DNA of 64,000 nt from Flavonifractor sp. An100 (GTDB taxonomy: Bacteria > Bacillota > Clostridia > Oscillospirales > Oscillospiraceae). The notes below the pieces were generated by a model. The model was not told the DNA's origin, made no database searches, and was given only the letters and a program-made list of their open reading frames with translations. Positions 1-8,648 of this stretch are shown here, piece after piece. The DNA is taken from NCBI RefSeq assembly GCF_002161175.1, contig NZ_NFMA01000016.1, forward strand, positions 1 through 64,000, read 5' to 3'. A program made the translations under genes and the position numbers. Positions within the stretch are counted from its first letter, which is position 1. Every line of letters begins with the position of its first letter.

Positions 1-1638
1 GTTGCCGGGGTGGCCCTGGGGGCGGCCCTGGACCTGGCCGCGGGCGGCATCCCCCTGTATACCATGACCTGCGGCCTGTCCGGCCTGGTGTCCGGCCTGT
101 GCCGGGGAAAAAGGCGGGTGGCCTGCGCCGTGACCTATGTTTTGACCAACGGGGGAGTGGTGCTGTGGGCCTGGGAGCTGGAGCCCCCGGCTGCCATTTT
201 ATACGACGTGTTTCTGGCCTCCATGCTGTTTTTGCTGCTCCCCCAGCCCACGCTGCGGAAGCTGGGGGTGTGGCTGGCGCCGGAGCTGACAGGCCCGGTG
301 GACCTGAGGGCCCAGAAGCTGGTGCAGGACAAGCTGGAGGCCACCGCCCAGGCATTTCGTTCTCTGGGGGACTCCCTGCGGGGGGCCTTCCGGGCGCCCC
401 AGAATGACAACGATGTCTCCAGCGTCTTTGACCGGGCGGCCAACCGGGTGTGCCGGAGCTGCACCCTCCGGGGCAGGTGCTGGAAGCAGGAGTATACCAC
501 CACCTTCAACGCCCTCAACGACGCCACCGCCGCCATGGTGGAGCGGGGACGGGCGGAGGCGGGGGATTTCCCCCGGCACTTTGCCGACCGCTGCCTCCAC
601 TTTCCCGCCTTTCTCACGGCGGTGAACGTGGAGCTCACTGCCCTGTTTTACCGCCGTCAATATAATGCCCGGGTGCGGGAGAGCCGCCTGGCGGTGTGCC
701 GGCAGTACGCCCAGCTGTCCGATTTGCTGGGCACGGCGGCGGCGGAGCTGAGCCGGGAGCTGGTGCCCGATCTGGTGGGGGACCGGCGGGTGCGGCAGAA
801 GACGGCGGAGCTGGGGCTGGACATCCGCACGGCTGTATTTCGGGACAGCCGGGGCCTGCTCCGGGTGGAGGCGGAGGGTCCGGGCTGCCGGGAGCTGACC
901 CGCCCCAGCCGGATGGCCGATCTGTCCCAGATGCTGGGGGTGCCCCTGCGGGTGGAGCGGGAGGGGGAGGACGCCCTGTCGCTGCTGCAGCAGGAGCCTC
1001 TGATGGCGGTAGCGGGGGTGGCGGCCCGAAAGAAGAGCGGAGAGACGGTAAGCGGAGACGCGGGCACCTATTTCAAGCGGTGGGATGGCAAGCTGTACGT
1101 ACTGCTGTGTGACGGCATGGGCAGCGGTCCTGAGGCCAACCGGGAGAGCACCCTGGCGGTACGGCTCATTGAGCAGTTCCTTCAGGCTGGAGTGGAGGCC
1201 AGCCAGGCGCTGGCCACCCTCTCCTCTGCCCTGGCCCTGCGGGGGGAAGAGACGGGAGGGTTTACTACGGTGGATTTGCTCCAGGTGGACCTGTTTACCG
1301 GAGAGGGAACACTATTTAAAATGGGGGCGGCCCCCACCTATGTGCGGAAGCGGGAGGGGGTGCAGCGGCTGTCCGGCACCTCCTTCCCCGCAGGGCTTGG
1401 GGAGGGGGAGAGTAGGCCCATGGACCAGTTCCCCCTGCGCCTGGGACCGGGGGATACCGTTCTCATGGTCAGCGACGGTGTGTGTGCCGCAGGGGAGGAC
1501 GGCTGGCTGCGGGAGAAGCTGGAGGGCTTTGATGGAAGCAGCCCCAAGGACCTGGCCCGGGAACTGATCACCCAGGGGCCTGCGGAGGCGGCGGACGACC
1601 GCACGGCGCTGGTCATCCGAATTGAAACGCGGACCTGA
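1..1638 (+). CDS. spoIIE: Stage II sporulation protein E, 3' part (PP2C phosphatase)
   Basis: The reading frame is open from base 1, so the true start lies upstream; the first GTG (base 10) is not a credible start. The visible part begins with hydrophobic membrane segments, followed by a central region with a conserved Cys cluster (CRSCTLRGRC, around residue 150) and a C-terminal SpoIIE/PP2C domain with the metal-binding motif CDGMGSG (about residue 370) and a late SDGV motif. In Bacillus and Clostridia this phosphatase sits at the polar septum and dephosphorylates SpoIIAA to activate sigma-F in the forespore. A full-length protein is about 800 residues; 542-545 are visible. It is convergent with the hydrogenase operon. 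Its presence implies an endospore former. Confidence 0.93.
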   Translation, partial: VAGVALGAALDLAAGGIPLYTMTCGLSGLVSGLCRGKRRVACAVTYVLTNGGVVLWAWELEPPAAILYDVFLASMLFLLLPQPTLRKLGVWLAPELTGPVDLRAQKLVQDKLEATAQAFRSLGDSLRGAFRAPQNDNDVSSVFDRAANRVCRSCTLRGRCWKQEYTTTFNALNDATAAMVERGRAEAGDFPRHFADRCLHFPAFLTAVNVELTALFYRRQYNARVRESRLAVCRQYAQLSDLLGTAAAELSRELVPDLVGDRRVRQKTAELGLDIRTAVFRDSRGLLRVEAEGPGCRELTRPSRMADLSQMLGVPLRVEREGEDALSLLQQEPLMAVAGVAARKKSGETVSGDAGTYFKRWDGKLYVLLCDGMGSGPEANRESTLAVRLIEQFLQAGVEASQALATLSSALALRGEETGGFTTVDLLQVDLFTGEGTLFKMGAAPTYVRKREGVQRLSGTSFPAGLGEGESRPMDQFPLRLGPGDTVLMVSDGVCAAGEDGWLREKLEGFDGSSPKDLARELITQGPAEAADDRTALVIRIETRT

Positions 1639-1643
1639 AATAT

Positions 1644-1681
1644 GGAACGGGGGAGGGGCCAAACGGCCCCTCCCCCGTTCC
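1644..1681. terminator. Shared terminator between spoIIE and hydrogenase operon
   Basis: A 17-bp perfect GC-rich stem with a 4-nt loop lies between the two convergent stop codons. It is followed on the + strand by ATTATTTT; the opposite side has a weaker ATATTTC tract. Confidence 0.8.
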
Positions 1682-1708
1682 ATTATTTTGGATGAGAAAA
1701 GGAAGAAA

Positions 1709-3451
1709 TCAAAGTTGGTTGGGCATGCTCCAGCCCTTGTGGTCGGTGTGGAGCAGATGCTCGGACCGCTCACTCAGCGGCGCACCCAGGAACTCCTGAT
1801 ACAGAGCCTGGACCTGGGGATTCTCGTGGGAGTAGCGGATGGGAGCCTCACGGTCCAGCTGGTACAGCCGTTCGCCACGGACTCCGTAGAGCTCCTCGTC
1901 CTCCACGGAGATGGGCTGTCCGCCTCCGCCGGCGCAGCCGCCGGGGCAGGCCATGACTTCCACAAAGTCGTAATGGACCTTTCCGGCCTTGAGGCGCTGG
2001 ATCAGCTTGCGGGTGTTGCCCAGTCCGCTGACCACGGCGCAACGCACAGGAATGCCGGCAATTTCGTAGGTGACCTCCCGCAGACCGGGTCCGGTGCGTA
2101 CATCCCGGAAGGCGTCGGGGTCAGGATTCTCTCCGGTGAGCAGGAAGCTGGCGGTGCGCAGAGCGGCCTCCATCACGCCTCCGGTGGCGCCGAAGATCAC
2201 CGCAGCTCCGGTGTGGGTCCCCATGGGGGAATCCATGGGCTCCTCGGGGAGCAGGGCGGGATTGAGCTTGTCTGCGCGGATCATGCGCACCAGCTCCCGG
2301 GTGGTGAGCACCAGGTCCACATCGGGACCGTGCTCGGTAGCCATGGTGGGCAGCTCGCTTTCCGCCTTTTTGGCCACGCAGGGCATAATGGATACGCAGA
2401 AGATCTTCTCCGGCTCCACGCCCAACTTCTGGGCCAGCCAGGTCTTGGCCACGCTGCCGAACATCTGCTGGGGGGATTTGGCGGTGGAGAGCTGATTGGT
2501 CAACTCGGGGTACTGGCTCTTCAGGAAGCGCACCCAGCCGGGACAGCAGCTGGTGAACATGGGCCAGCGGACCAGACCGCCGGATTTCAGCCGGTGGAGG
2601 AACTCGCTGCCCTCCTCCATGATGGTCAGGTCGGCGGTAAAGTTGGTGTCATAGACATAGTCGAAGCCCAGGCGGCGCAGAGTGGCGGCCATGCGCTCCA
2701 TGGTGGCCTCCTCTCGCTTCAGGCCCAGGGACTCGCCCCAGGAGGCCCGGACGGCGGGAGCCACCTGAACCACCGTGATCTTGTTGGGGTCGGCCAGGGC
2801 GGCGAAGGCACGCTGGGTGTCGTCCCGCTCCCGCAGACCGCCCACGGGGCAGTGAGTGATACACTGGCCGCACAGGGCGCAGTCCGAGTCCTTGATCACC
2901 CGGTTGCCCGAGACGTCAATGGTGGTACGGCTGCCGGTGCTGGCCACATCCCAGATGGACAGGGACTGGACCTTGTCGCAGACCTGGACGCAGCGCATGC
3001 ACTTGATGCACTTATTATAGTCATGGAAGAGGGGGAAGGTAGTGGTCCAGGCCCCCCGCAGACCCAGAGGTAGCTGGGTCTGATAGGGCAGATCCAGGAT
3101 GCCAAGGTCGTTGGCGATGGTCTGTAGCTGACAGTTACCGCTGCGCACGCAGGTGGCGCACCGACAGTCGTGCTGGGAGAGGATCAGCTCCACGTTGACC
3201 CGACGGGTGGTGCGGGCCCGGGGAGAATTGGTGTGGACCACCATACCCTCCAGCACAGGGTTGTTGCAGGCGGTGACCATGGCCCGCTCTCCCTCCACCT
3301 CCACGCAGCACACGCGGCAGGCGGCGATCTCGTTGATCTCCTTCAAATAGCACAGGTGGGGGATGCGGATGTTGGCCTGGCGGGCCGCCTCCAGAATGGT
3401 TGTCCCCTCGGGGACTTGGACGGTCTGGCCGTCGATGGTCAGAGTTACCAT
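1709..3451 (-). CDS. [FeFe]-hydrogenase catalytic subunit, GltD-linked (group A2-like)
   Basis: 580 residues: an N-terminal plant-type [2Fe-2S] ferredoxin domain (about 1-78), a His-Cys3 [4Fe-4S] motif (HDCRCATCVRSGNC, about residue 95), two [4Fe-4S] ferredoxin motifs (CIKCMRCVQVC and CALCGQCITHC, about 145-205), then the H-cluster domain with L1 TSCCPGW, L2 MPCVAKKAE and L3 CPGGCAGGGGQP, and a small C-terminal subunit-like tail. The H-cluster cysteines are intact, so H2 production or oxidation is expected. It is the last gene of a two-gene operon and overlaps the upstream flavoprotein by 7 nt. The pairing with a GltD-like protein instead of a NuoF/NuoE partner is the arrangement HydDB calls group A2; the electron partners and any bifurcation are inferred. 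Confidence 0.93.
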   Translation of the reverse strand: MVTLTIDGQTVQVPEGTTILEAARQANIRIPHLCYLKEINEIAACRVCCVEVEGERAMVTACNNPVLEGMVVHTNSPRARTTRRVNVELILSQHDCRCATCVRSGNCQLQTIANDLGILDLPYQTQLPLGLRGAWTTTFPLFHDYNKCIKCMRCVQVCDKVQSLSIWDVASTGSRTTIDVSGNRVIKDSDCALCGQCITHCPVGGLRERDDTQRAFAALADPNKITVVQVAPAVRASWGESLGLKREEATMERMAATLRRLGFDYVYDTNFTADLTIMEEGSEFLHRLKSGGLVRWPMFTSCCPGWVRFLKSQYPELTNQLSTAKSPQQMFGSVAKTWLAQKLGVEPEKIFCVSIMPCVAKKAESELPTMATEHGPDVDLVLTTRELVRMIRADKLNPALLPEEPMDSPMGTHTGAAVIFGATGGVMEAALRTASFLLTGENPDPDAFRDVRTGPGLREVTYEIAGIPVRCAVVSGLGNTRKLIQRLKAGKVHYDFVEVMACPGGCAGGGGQPISVEDEELYGVRGERLYQLDREAPIRYSHENPQVQALYQEFLGAPLSERSEHLLHTDHKGWSMPNQL

Positions 3452-5280
3452 GCCGTACTTCTCCCTCCCTTAAAGATTCCGTAGCCGAAGTGGTCACAGC
3501 GCAGGCAGCGGCTGGACTCCTGGGCGGCCTCCTCCCGGGTCATACCCTCCTTGAGCAGGGAGAAATCACCCTTGTAGTCGCACAGGTGGCGGTTTTTCAG
3601 ATTGACCCGGCCGCAGGGCGGGGTGTTGGTGAGGTGGGCAGGAGGAATGTCCACTTCACAGCGCATTTTATGCTCAAAGCCCAGGTAGTTGTCGATGTTG
3701 GCGGCAGCCACCTTGCCGGCTGCTACCGCGCGGATGACGGTGGCGGGGCCAGAGACGGCGTCGCCACCGGCGAAGACGTTGCCCGCGCCGGGAACCGCGC
3801 TGGTGAGATCGGCCTGAATGGCGCCCCGGTTGGTGGTGACGCCCACAGCCTCGAAGGGCTGGGCCACGATGGCCTGTCCGATGGCCACGATCACATAGTC
3901 ACAAGGGATGCGGAACTCCTTTTCCGCCGCGTCCACCGGCTTGGGACGTCCGTCCTTGCCGTAGGAGCTGATAAGCTGGGGCCGGGTCCAAAGAGCGGCC
4001 ACCTTGCCCTCCTCGTCCGCCTCGATGCGGGCGGGAGCCTGAAGGGGCAGAATCTGGCAGCCCTCGGCCATGGCCTCCTCGATCTCCTCGGCCAGAGCGG
4101 TCATATCCTCCACCCGCCGGCGGTAGACACAGGTGACCTGCTCGGCGCCCAGGCGCAGAGCGGTACGGGTGGCGTCCATGGACACGTTGCCGCCGCCCAC
4201 CACGCAAACCCGCTTTCCGGTGAAGTCGGGGACGGAGCCCTCACCCACGTTGCGCAGCAGCTCCACCGCGCTGACCACGTTTTTGGAGTCCTCGCCCTCC
4301 AGGCCCAGCTTCTTGTCCGTGTGGGCGCCGATAGCGATATACACCGCGTCAAAGCTCTTCTGAATGTCCTCCATGGACAGGTCTTTTCCGATGGACACCC
4401 CGGTATGTACGGTAATGCCGGTGGTTAGGATATGTTCGATGTCCCGGTCCAGCACGTCCTGGGGCAGGCGGTAGTCGGGAATCCCGTAGCGGAGCATGCC
4501 GCCCAGCTTGGGGCGCTGCTCATACACGGTTACCTTGTGGCCCATGAGGGACAGGTAGTAGGCCGCAGTCAGACCGCCGGGGCCGCCGCCAATGACAGCC
4601 ACCGTTTTGCCGGTGGCGGGGAAGGGGGCGGGAGCGGGAACGGGCTGGGCATGGTCCACCGCAAAGCGCTTCAGACCGCAGATGTTGATGGCGTCGTCCA
4701 CCATGCGGCGGCGGCAGTGGCCCTCACAGGGGTGCTCACACACATAGGCGCAGGCAGAGGGGAAGGGGTTGTCCTTGCGGATAAGGTAGACCGCGTCGTC
4801 GTAGCGCTCCTCCCGCACCAGAGAAACATAGCCTGGGACGTCCACGTGAGCGGGACAGGCGGAGACACAGGGCACCGGCTGGCTCAGGCCGCAGATGCAC
4901 CGGCCGTGGAGCACGTGCTCCTCGTAGTCCTCCCGGAAGCCGCGCACACCCTTGAGGACCATGTGGGCGGCCTCATAGCCGATGGCGCAGTCGGCAGAGT
5001 CAGCGATGACCTGAGCGGTGCGCTCGATGAGGTCGATGGTCTCCAGAGTGGCGGTGCGGTCCAACACCTGCTCGATCAAAACTGCAAGTTGGCTCAGGCC
5101 AACCCGGCATGGGACGCACTTGCCGCAGGTTTGGGCGTGACACAAACGCAGGAAATTCAGAGACATGTCTACCGGGCACAGTCCCGGCTGGCTGGCACTC
5201 AGCCGCCGGCCCATATCCCGGTACAGGCCGCCTAAGACGGTTTGTGCCCGTCCTGGCGTTTCGATGGATAGTCGACTCAA
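3445..5280 (-). CDS. NuoF-type Fe-S domain fused to GltD-like NAD(P) oxidoreductase
   Basis: 611 residues. The N-terminus (about 1-110) is the NADH:ubiquinone oxidoreductase 51-kDa iron-sulfur-binding region (CGKCVPCRVG) without the FMN/NADH fold of NuoF. The rest is a glutamate synthase small-subunit-like module: Cys-rich [4Fe-4S] region (CICGLSQPVPCVSACP, then CEHPCEGHC), FAD site GGGPGG (about 233), NADPH site VVGGGN (about 365), and a C-terminal CLRC. It probably delivers electrons between NAD(P)H and the adjacent hydrogenase. Translation of the hydrogenase is probably coupled through the 7-nt overlap. The start is the ATG at 5280, preceded by GGAGG. No glutamate synthase large subunit is nearby, arguing against a role in ammonia assimilation. 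Confidence 0.88.
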   Translation of the reverse strand: MSRLSIETPGRAQTVLGGLYRDMGRRLSASQPGLCPVDMSLNFLRLCHAQTCGKCVPCRVGLSQLAVLIEQVLDRTATLETIDLIERTAQVIADSADCAIGYEAAHMVLKGVRGFREDYEEHVLHGRCICGLSQPVPCVSACPAHVDVPGYVSLVREERYDDAVYLIRKDNPFPSACAYVCEHPCEGHCRRRMVDDAINICGLKRFAVDHAQPVPAPAPFPATGKTVAVIGGGPGGLTAAYYLSLMGHKVTVYEQRPKLGGMLRYGIPDYRLPQDVLDRDIEHILTTGITVHTGVSIGKDLSMEDIQKSFDAVYIAIGAHTDKKLGLEGEDSKNVVSAVELLRNVGEGSVPDFTGKRVCVVGGGNVSMDATRTALRLGAEQVTCVYRRRVEDMTALAEEIEEAMAEGCQILPLQAPARIEADEEGKVAALWTRPQLISSYGKDGRPKPVDAAEKEFRIPCDYVIVAIGQAIVAQPFEAVGVTTNRGAIQADLTSAVPGAGNVFAGGDAVSGPATVIRAVAAGKVAAANIDNYLGFEHKMRCEVDIPPAHLTNTPPCGRVNLKNRHLCDYKGDFSLLKEGMTREEAAQESSRCLRCDHFGYGIFKGGRSTAW

Positions 5281-5434
5281 AAAACATCCTCCTTCCAGAG
5301 GGATTCTTCCTGCTCCGGTAAACGGAGGGAGATCCCTGTTGGTACAGTTTATGAGTGGAAAACCTGGGCGAGGCAGGGGGCCTCTGGGCTAAATTACATA
5401 AAAATAAGAATGATTCGCAAAAAGAACTGTGAAA

Positions 5435-5463
5435 AATGTAACATACTGACATGCATGTGTCAA
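5435..5463 (-). promoter_or_regulatory. Promoter of hydrogenase operon with possible Rex-like dyad
   Basis: On the minus strand TTGACA (5458-5463) is 17 bp upstream of TACATT (5435-5440). An imperfect dyad (TGTGAAA-NN-TGTAACA on the + strand, about 5428-5443) overlaps the -10 and loosely resembles Rex operators. The spacer contains the palindrome ACATGCATGT. The 5' UTR would be about 145 nt. Confidence 0.55.
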
Positions 5464-5506
5464 CTGCTGGAGGACGGAAGTCGCCGTTTTGCACACTTTT
5501 TTGGAA

Positions 5507-5544
5507 GAAAAATGGCCCAGTTGTCCACCAGGGACAACTGGGCC
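5507..5544 (-). terminator. Terminator of phosphate acyltransferase gene
   Basis: Perfect 13-bp stem (GGCCCAGTTGTCC, 5-nt loop) just past the stop codon at 5562, followed in the minus direction by ATTTTTCTT. Confidence 0.85.
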
Positions 5545-5561
5545 AAAATAGCGCGGGAGGA

Positions 5562-6473
5562 TCAGAAGCGCTGCCCCAGGGCGGCGCAGAAGGCCAGGGA
5601 GTGGAAGGAAACCTCCTTGGCGTCGCTGCGGGAGGTGAGGGCTACGGGGACCTTGGCACCAATGACCACGCCGCAGGTCTGGGCATGGGCGTGCATCTGC
5701 CAGCACTTGACCACCAGGTTGCCGGCAAGCAAGCTGGGCACCACGATGCCGTCAAATTCACCGCAGACGGGGCAGTCGTAGCCCTTGAGCCGGGCGGCCT
5801 CCTTGGACATGATCAGGTCGTAGGCGATGGGGCCCACCAGGTGGCAGGGCGCAATGGGGTGGTGGCTGTGCTCTTTGACCAGCTCCTGAGCCTCGATGGT
5901 GTCCTTCATGTGGAAGGCGACCTTCTCCACCATGGACAAAAGGGCGATGTTGGGCTGTTCATAGCCCACGGCCTGGAGGGTGTCCACCATGTTCTGAATA
6001 ATCTGTTTCTTCTGCTGCAGGTTGGGCTCAATGGTGACGGTCACATCGCCAATGGCAATGACTCTGGGGTAGTCGGGCATGGTGACCAGGTCAATGTGGG
6101 TGAGGAGCCGATCGGTGCGCAGCCCATTTTCCGGCACCAGCAGGGGCAGGAGAAATTCCCGGGTTTGGGTGTTGCCCCGCATCAGGATGTCGCCCTCCCC
6201 CTGGTTGACCAGGTCCACGGCAATCTGGGACACGTTGTCACCGACCTGAGTGGCTACCAGACGGTGGGGTTCCCGGTCCAATCCAAGCCGTTCCAGCAGG
6301 GGCTGGATCTTTTCCCGTTCCCCCACCAGAATGGGGGAGGCAAAGCCGGCCTGTTGGGCGGCAAAGGCACCCAGCAAAATGTTTTCTGCATCGGCCCCGG
6401 CAATAATGACCCGCTTGGGCTGGGGGAGCTGCTTGGCCTGTTCTACAATAGAATCGAAATTGTTCAGCGCCAT
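5562..6473 (-). CDS. Phosphate acetyl/butyryltransferase family protein
   Basis: About 303 residues with the PTA/PTB fold: an N-terminal Rossmann-like half (RVIIAGADAENIL), an LMRGNTQT region corresponding to the conserved MKG/MRG segment, LRTDRLLTHI, and a C-terminal VALTSRSDAKEVSFHSLA. Such enzymes exchange CoA and phosphate on short-chain acyl groups (butyryl-CoA to butyryl phosphate, or acetyl-CoA). Length matches phosphate butyryltransferase. No butyrate kinase gene is beside it, so substrate specificity is open. AAGGAG precedes two in-frame ATGs (6479 and 6473); 6473 has the better spacing. A CPVC pair near residue 235 is not typical of the family. It is transcribed alone and has its own terminator. 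Confidence 0.8.
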   Translation of the reverse strand: MALNNFDSIVEQAKQLPQPKRVIIAGADAENILLGAFAAQQAGFASPILVGEREKIQPLLERLGLDREPHRLVATQVGDNVSQIAVDLVNQGEGDILMRGNTQTREFLLPLLVPENGLRTDRLLTHIDLVTMPDYPRVIAIGDVTVTIEPNLQQKKQIIQNMVDTLQAVGYEQPNIALLSMVEKVAFHMKDTIEAQELVKEHSHHPIAPCHLVGPIAYDLIMSKEAARLKGYDCPVCGEFDGIVVPSLLAGNLVVKCWQMHAHAQTCGVVIGAKVPVALTSRSDAKEVSFHSLAFCAALGQRF

Positions 6474-6688
6474 ATCCATACGTCTCCTTACTTCATATAC
6501 AGTCGCATCCATCCGGTCATCCGCGGCACGCCACAGCGGCTGCCGCTTTTTTATCTTAGCATTTTCCATCCATAGGCACAAGAGTTTTCACAGAAAAAGG
6601 AGGGAAAAGAGGTAAAAATCTGGCAAAATCACAAAAAAGGAGGGGGAGATTTTCTGTTTTTCCCATTTCGGACCTGCCTGTATTCCGG

Positions 6689-6717
6689 TTGACACCGGCT
6701 GGGGGAGACGGTATGAT
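6689..6717 (+). promoter_or_regulatory. Sigma-A promoter of DUF3048 gene
   Basis: TTGACA (6689-6694), 17-bp spacer, TATGAT (6712-6717), about 40 bp upstream of the ATG at 6756. Confidence 0.75.
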
Positions 6718-6755
6718 AAATTTAACGATATCAAATTCCATTGGGAGGTTCCGCC

Positions 6756-7868
6756 ATGAAGTCCAGATGCCTGCACCGCTGCACCGCCCTGCTGTCTGCC
6801 CTGCTGCTTGCCGCGTCCCTCTCGGCCTGTGCGCCCAAGGAGGAGGGGGATGGTTCGGTCTCGGCCTCCCTTCCGGAGGAGCCCAGCGTGTCTGTGCTGG
6901 CACCGGTGGAGCCGGAGCCCGAGCCGGAACCGGTGCTTCCCTATGTCAATCCCCTCACCGGAGAGGGCTGCGCGGAGGATATCGGGCAGAACCGTCCGGT
7001 GGCCATTATGCTGAACAATTTGAAAAAGGCGCTGCCCCAGCTGGGGGTGTCTCAGGCGGATATCATCTATGAAGCGCCAGCAGAGGGGGGCATCACCCGG
7101 ATGATGGGGGTGTTCCAGAGCGTGGAGGGAGTGGGAGAGATCGGCTCAGTGCGCTCGGCCCGGGATTACTATGTCTCTCTGGCCCTGGGACACGACGCCA
7201 TTTTCCTCCATGCGGGAGGGAGCCCCCAGGCTTATACCGCCATTAAAAACTGGGGTGTGACCGCCCTGGACTGTGTCAACGGCCCCTATGAGGGGACTCT
7301 GTATTGGCGGGACCAAACCAGGAGAAAAACTATGGGTCTGGAACACAGCGTCCTGACCTCCGGAGACACCATTTTGGAGCTGCTGCCTACCTACAGCCGG
7401 GTGAAGCTGGAGCACAAGGAGGGCTATACTTACCCCATCTCTTTCCTGGGGGAGGGGGAGAAGGCTCAGGGGGAGCCGGCTCAGTCCCTGGAAGTGGTAT
7501 TTTCCACCTATAAAACCGGAGTATTTACCTATGACCCGGAGACGGGGTTGTACCTAGTGTCGGAATATGGCGCGCCCTATGTGGACGGCAATACCGAGGA
7601 GCAGGTGGCGGTGAAAAACGTGCTGGTGCTCTATACAAAGGTGTCTGCCATTGCCGGAGACTCGGCAGGGCGGCAGTCCGTGAAGACCACAGGCAGCGGC
7701 AAGGGGCTGCTGCTGTGCGATGGGGTACAGCAAACGATTACCTGGACCAAGGAGAGCAACAGCGCCCCTCTGGTCTATACCGATGAGGCGGGCCAGCCGG
7801 TCAAGCTGGGTGTGGGGAGCAGCTATGTAAATGTGGTGAGCACCTCAGCCTCTGTCACTGTGAAATAA
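6756..7868 (+). CDS. DUF3048 domain lipoprotein (YerB-like)
   Basis: 370 residues. A lipoprotein signal peptide ends in the lipobox LSAC (about residues 18-21), so the protein should be lipid-anchored outside the membrane. A Glu/Pro-rich linker (EPEPEPEP) leads into the DUF3048 N domain beginning NPLTGEGC, with RPVAIMLNN, GGITRMMGVF and GSVRSARDYY, followed by the DUF3048 C domain. The family is common in spore-formers (Bacillus YerB) and its biochemical role is unknown. The start is the ATG at 6756, seven bases after GGGAGG; an in-frame TTG at 6741 lies on the ribosome-binding site and is rejected. Probably co-transcribed with the following ogt-type gene. Confidence 0.88.
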   Translation: MKSRCLHRCTALLSALLLAASLSACAPKEEGDGSVSASLPEEPSVSVLAPVEPEPEPEPVLPYVNPLTGEGCAEDIGQNRPVAIMLNNLKKALPQLGVSQADIIYEAPAEGGITRMMGVFQSVEGVGEIGSVRSARDYYVSLALGHDAIFLHAGGSPQAYTAIKNWGVTALDCVNGPYEGTLYWRDQTRRKTMGLEHSVLTSGDTILELLPTYSRVKLEHKEGYTYPISFLGEGEKAQGEPAQSLEVVFSTYKTGVFTYDPETGLYLVSEYGAPYVDGNTEEQVAVKNVLVLYTKVSAIAGDSAGRQSVKTTGSGKGLLLCDGVQQTITWTKESNSAPLVYTDEAGQPVKLGVGSSYVNVVSTSASVTVK

Positions 7869-7895
7869 ATGGATGAAGAAAAGGAGAGAACATCC

Positions 7896-8363
7896 ATGGA
7901 ATTTTACTGCTTTTCCACGCCCCTGGGAATGATGGCTGCGGAGGAAGAGGAAGGGGCGATCCGGCGGGTATATTTGCCCGGCCGTCCCATTCCCCGAGTG
8001 GCCTCCCGTCCCACCCCTTTGCTGAAGGGAGCAGAGGAGCAGCTGCTGGAGTACCTGGCAGGGGAGCGGCAGGCCTTTGATCTGCCCTTGGCCCCCCAGG
8101 GGACCCCTTTTCAGCAGCGGGTCTGGCGGGCGTTGCAGGAGATCCCCTATGGCCAAACCCGGTCCTACCGGGAGATTGCCCAGACAGTGGATTCTCCCAG
8201 GGGATTCCGAGCGGTGGGGATGGCCAATCACCGCAACCCCATCCCCATTTTCATCCCCTGCCACCGGGTGGTTGGGGCAGACGGTTCCCTCACCGGCTAT
8301 GCCGGAGGGCTGGAGCTGAAGCGGCAGCTGCTCACATTGGAGGGGGCCAATTTACAGCTGTAG
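7896..8363 (+). CDS. ogt: Methylated-DNA--[protein]-cysteine S-methyltransferase
   Basis: 155 residues. Suicide DNA-repair enzyme that moves O6-methyl groups from guanine to its own cysteine. The active-site motif is IPCHRVVG (about residue 120), preceded by the DNA-binding region with the conserved YGQTRSY and RAVGMANHRNP. The N-terminal part is the short variable domain seen in Ogt/Ada C-terminal proteins. AAGGAG lies 9 nt before the ATG at 7896; an upstream in-frame ATG at 7869 immediately follows the DUF3048 stop and lacks a ribosome-binding site. Confidence 0.93.
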   Translation: MEFYCFSTPLGMMAAEEEEGAIRRVYLPGRPIPRVASRPTPLLKGAEEQLLEYLAGERQAFDLPLAPQGTPFQQRVWRALQEIPYGQTRSYREIAQTVDSPRGFRAVGMANHRNPIPIFIPCHRVVGADGSLTGYAGGLELKRQLLTLEGANLQL

Positions 8364-8413
8364 GTGAAGGCGAGATTTAACCTGGTTCTAACAGGAAAAT
8401 CTGGCAGGAAACC

Positions 8414-8443
8414 TTGCAAATAAGCGGGATACAATAGTATAAT
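8414..8443 (+). promoter_or_regulatory. Promoter of mgtE leader
   Basis: TTGCAA (8414-8419), 18-bp spacer, consensus TATAAT (8438-8443). Transcription would start near 8450, giving a leader of about 325 nt before mgtE. Confidence 0.7.
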
Positions 8444-8449
8444 TACAAA

Positions 8450-8640
8450 GAGCAGGGAGCGCCGGCCGCAGAGCAAGCAGGCGCTGGGAAATACTGCAGA
8501 AAGGGAAGTGAGGTCCGGTATGGACGACCGAAGTTGGCGGTATCAAATAGACGTCAGCTGCCGCAAGAAGCCGGGTAGCGGGCCTGGAACCGGAAACGGT
8601 CCGGCCGGCTGGAGGGTGGGAGAGACCCATTTGGCTTTTT
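8450..8640 (+). ncRNA. Structured leader RNA upstream of mgtE, unclassified
   Basis: This gene-free stretch has strong RNA-folding signals: an AGCGCC/GGCGCT helix near the 5' end, GTCC/GGAC, a GNRA hairpin (ACCG-GAAA-CGGT) flanked by CGGCCGGC that could also pair with an upstream GCCGGCCG, and a TTTTTT run at 8635-8640. I did not recognise the conserved cores of M-box, yybP-ykoY, NiCo, cobalamin or c-di-AMP riboswitches. It may be a cation-sensing leader or a separate RNA of about 190 nt. A reverse-strand open frame here looks like a chance frame. Confidence 0.55.
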
Positions 8641-8648
8641 TGTGTGCG

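Noticed and set aside
1622-3073. A 483-codon + strand frame opposite the hydrogenase gene
   Set aside because: Antisense shadow of a high-GC gene: no ribosome-binding site, no recognisable domain, and the opposite strand carries all hydrogenase motifs.
8450-8640. M-box (ykoK) magnesium riboswitch upstream of mgtE
   Set aside because: GTGAGGTCC-GTATGGAC looks superficially similar, but the conserved M-box CCAATGGGTCAACAG core is absent.
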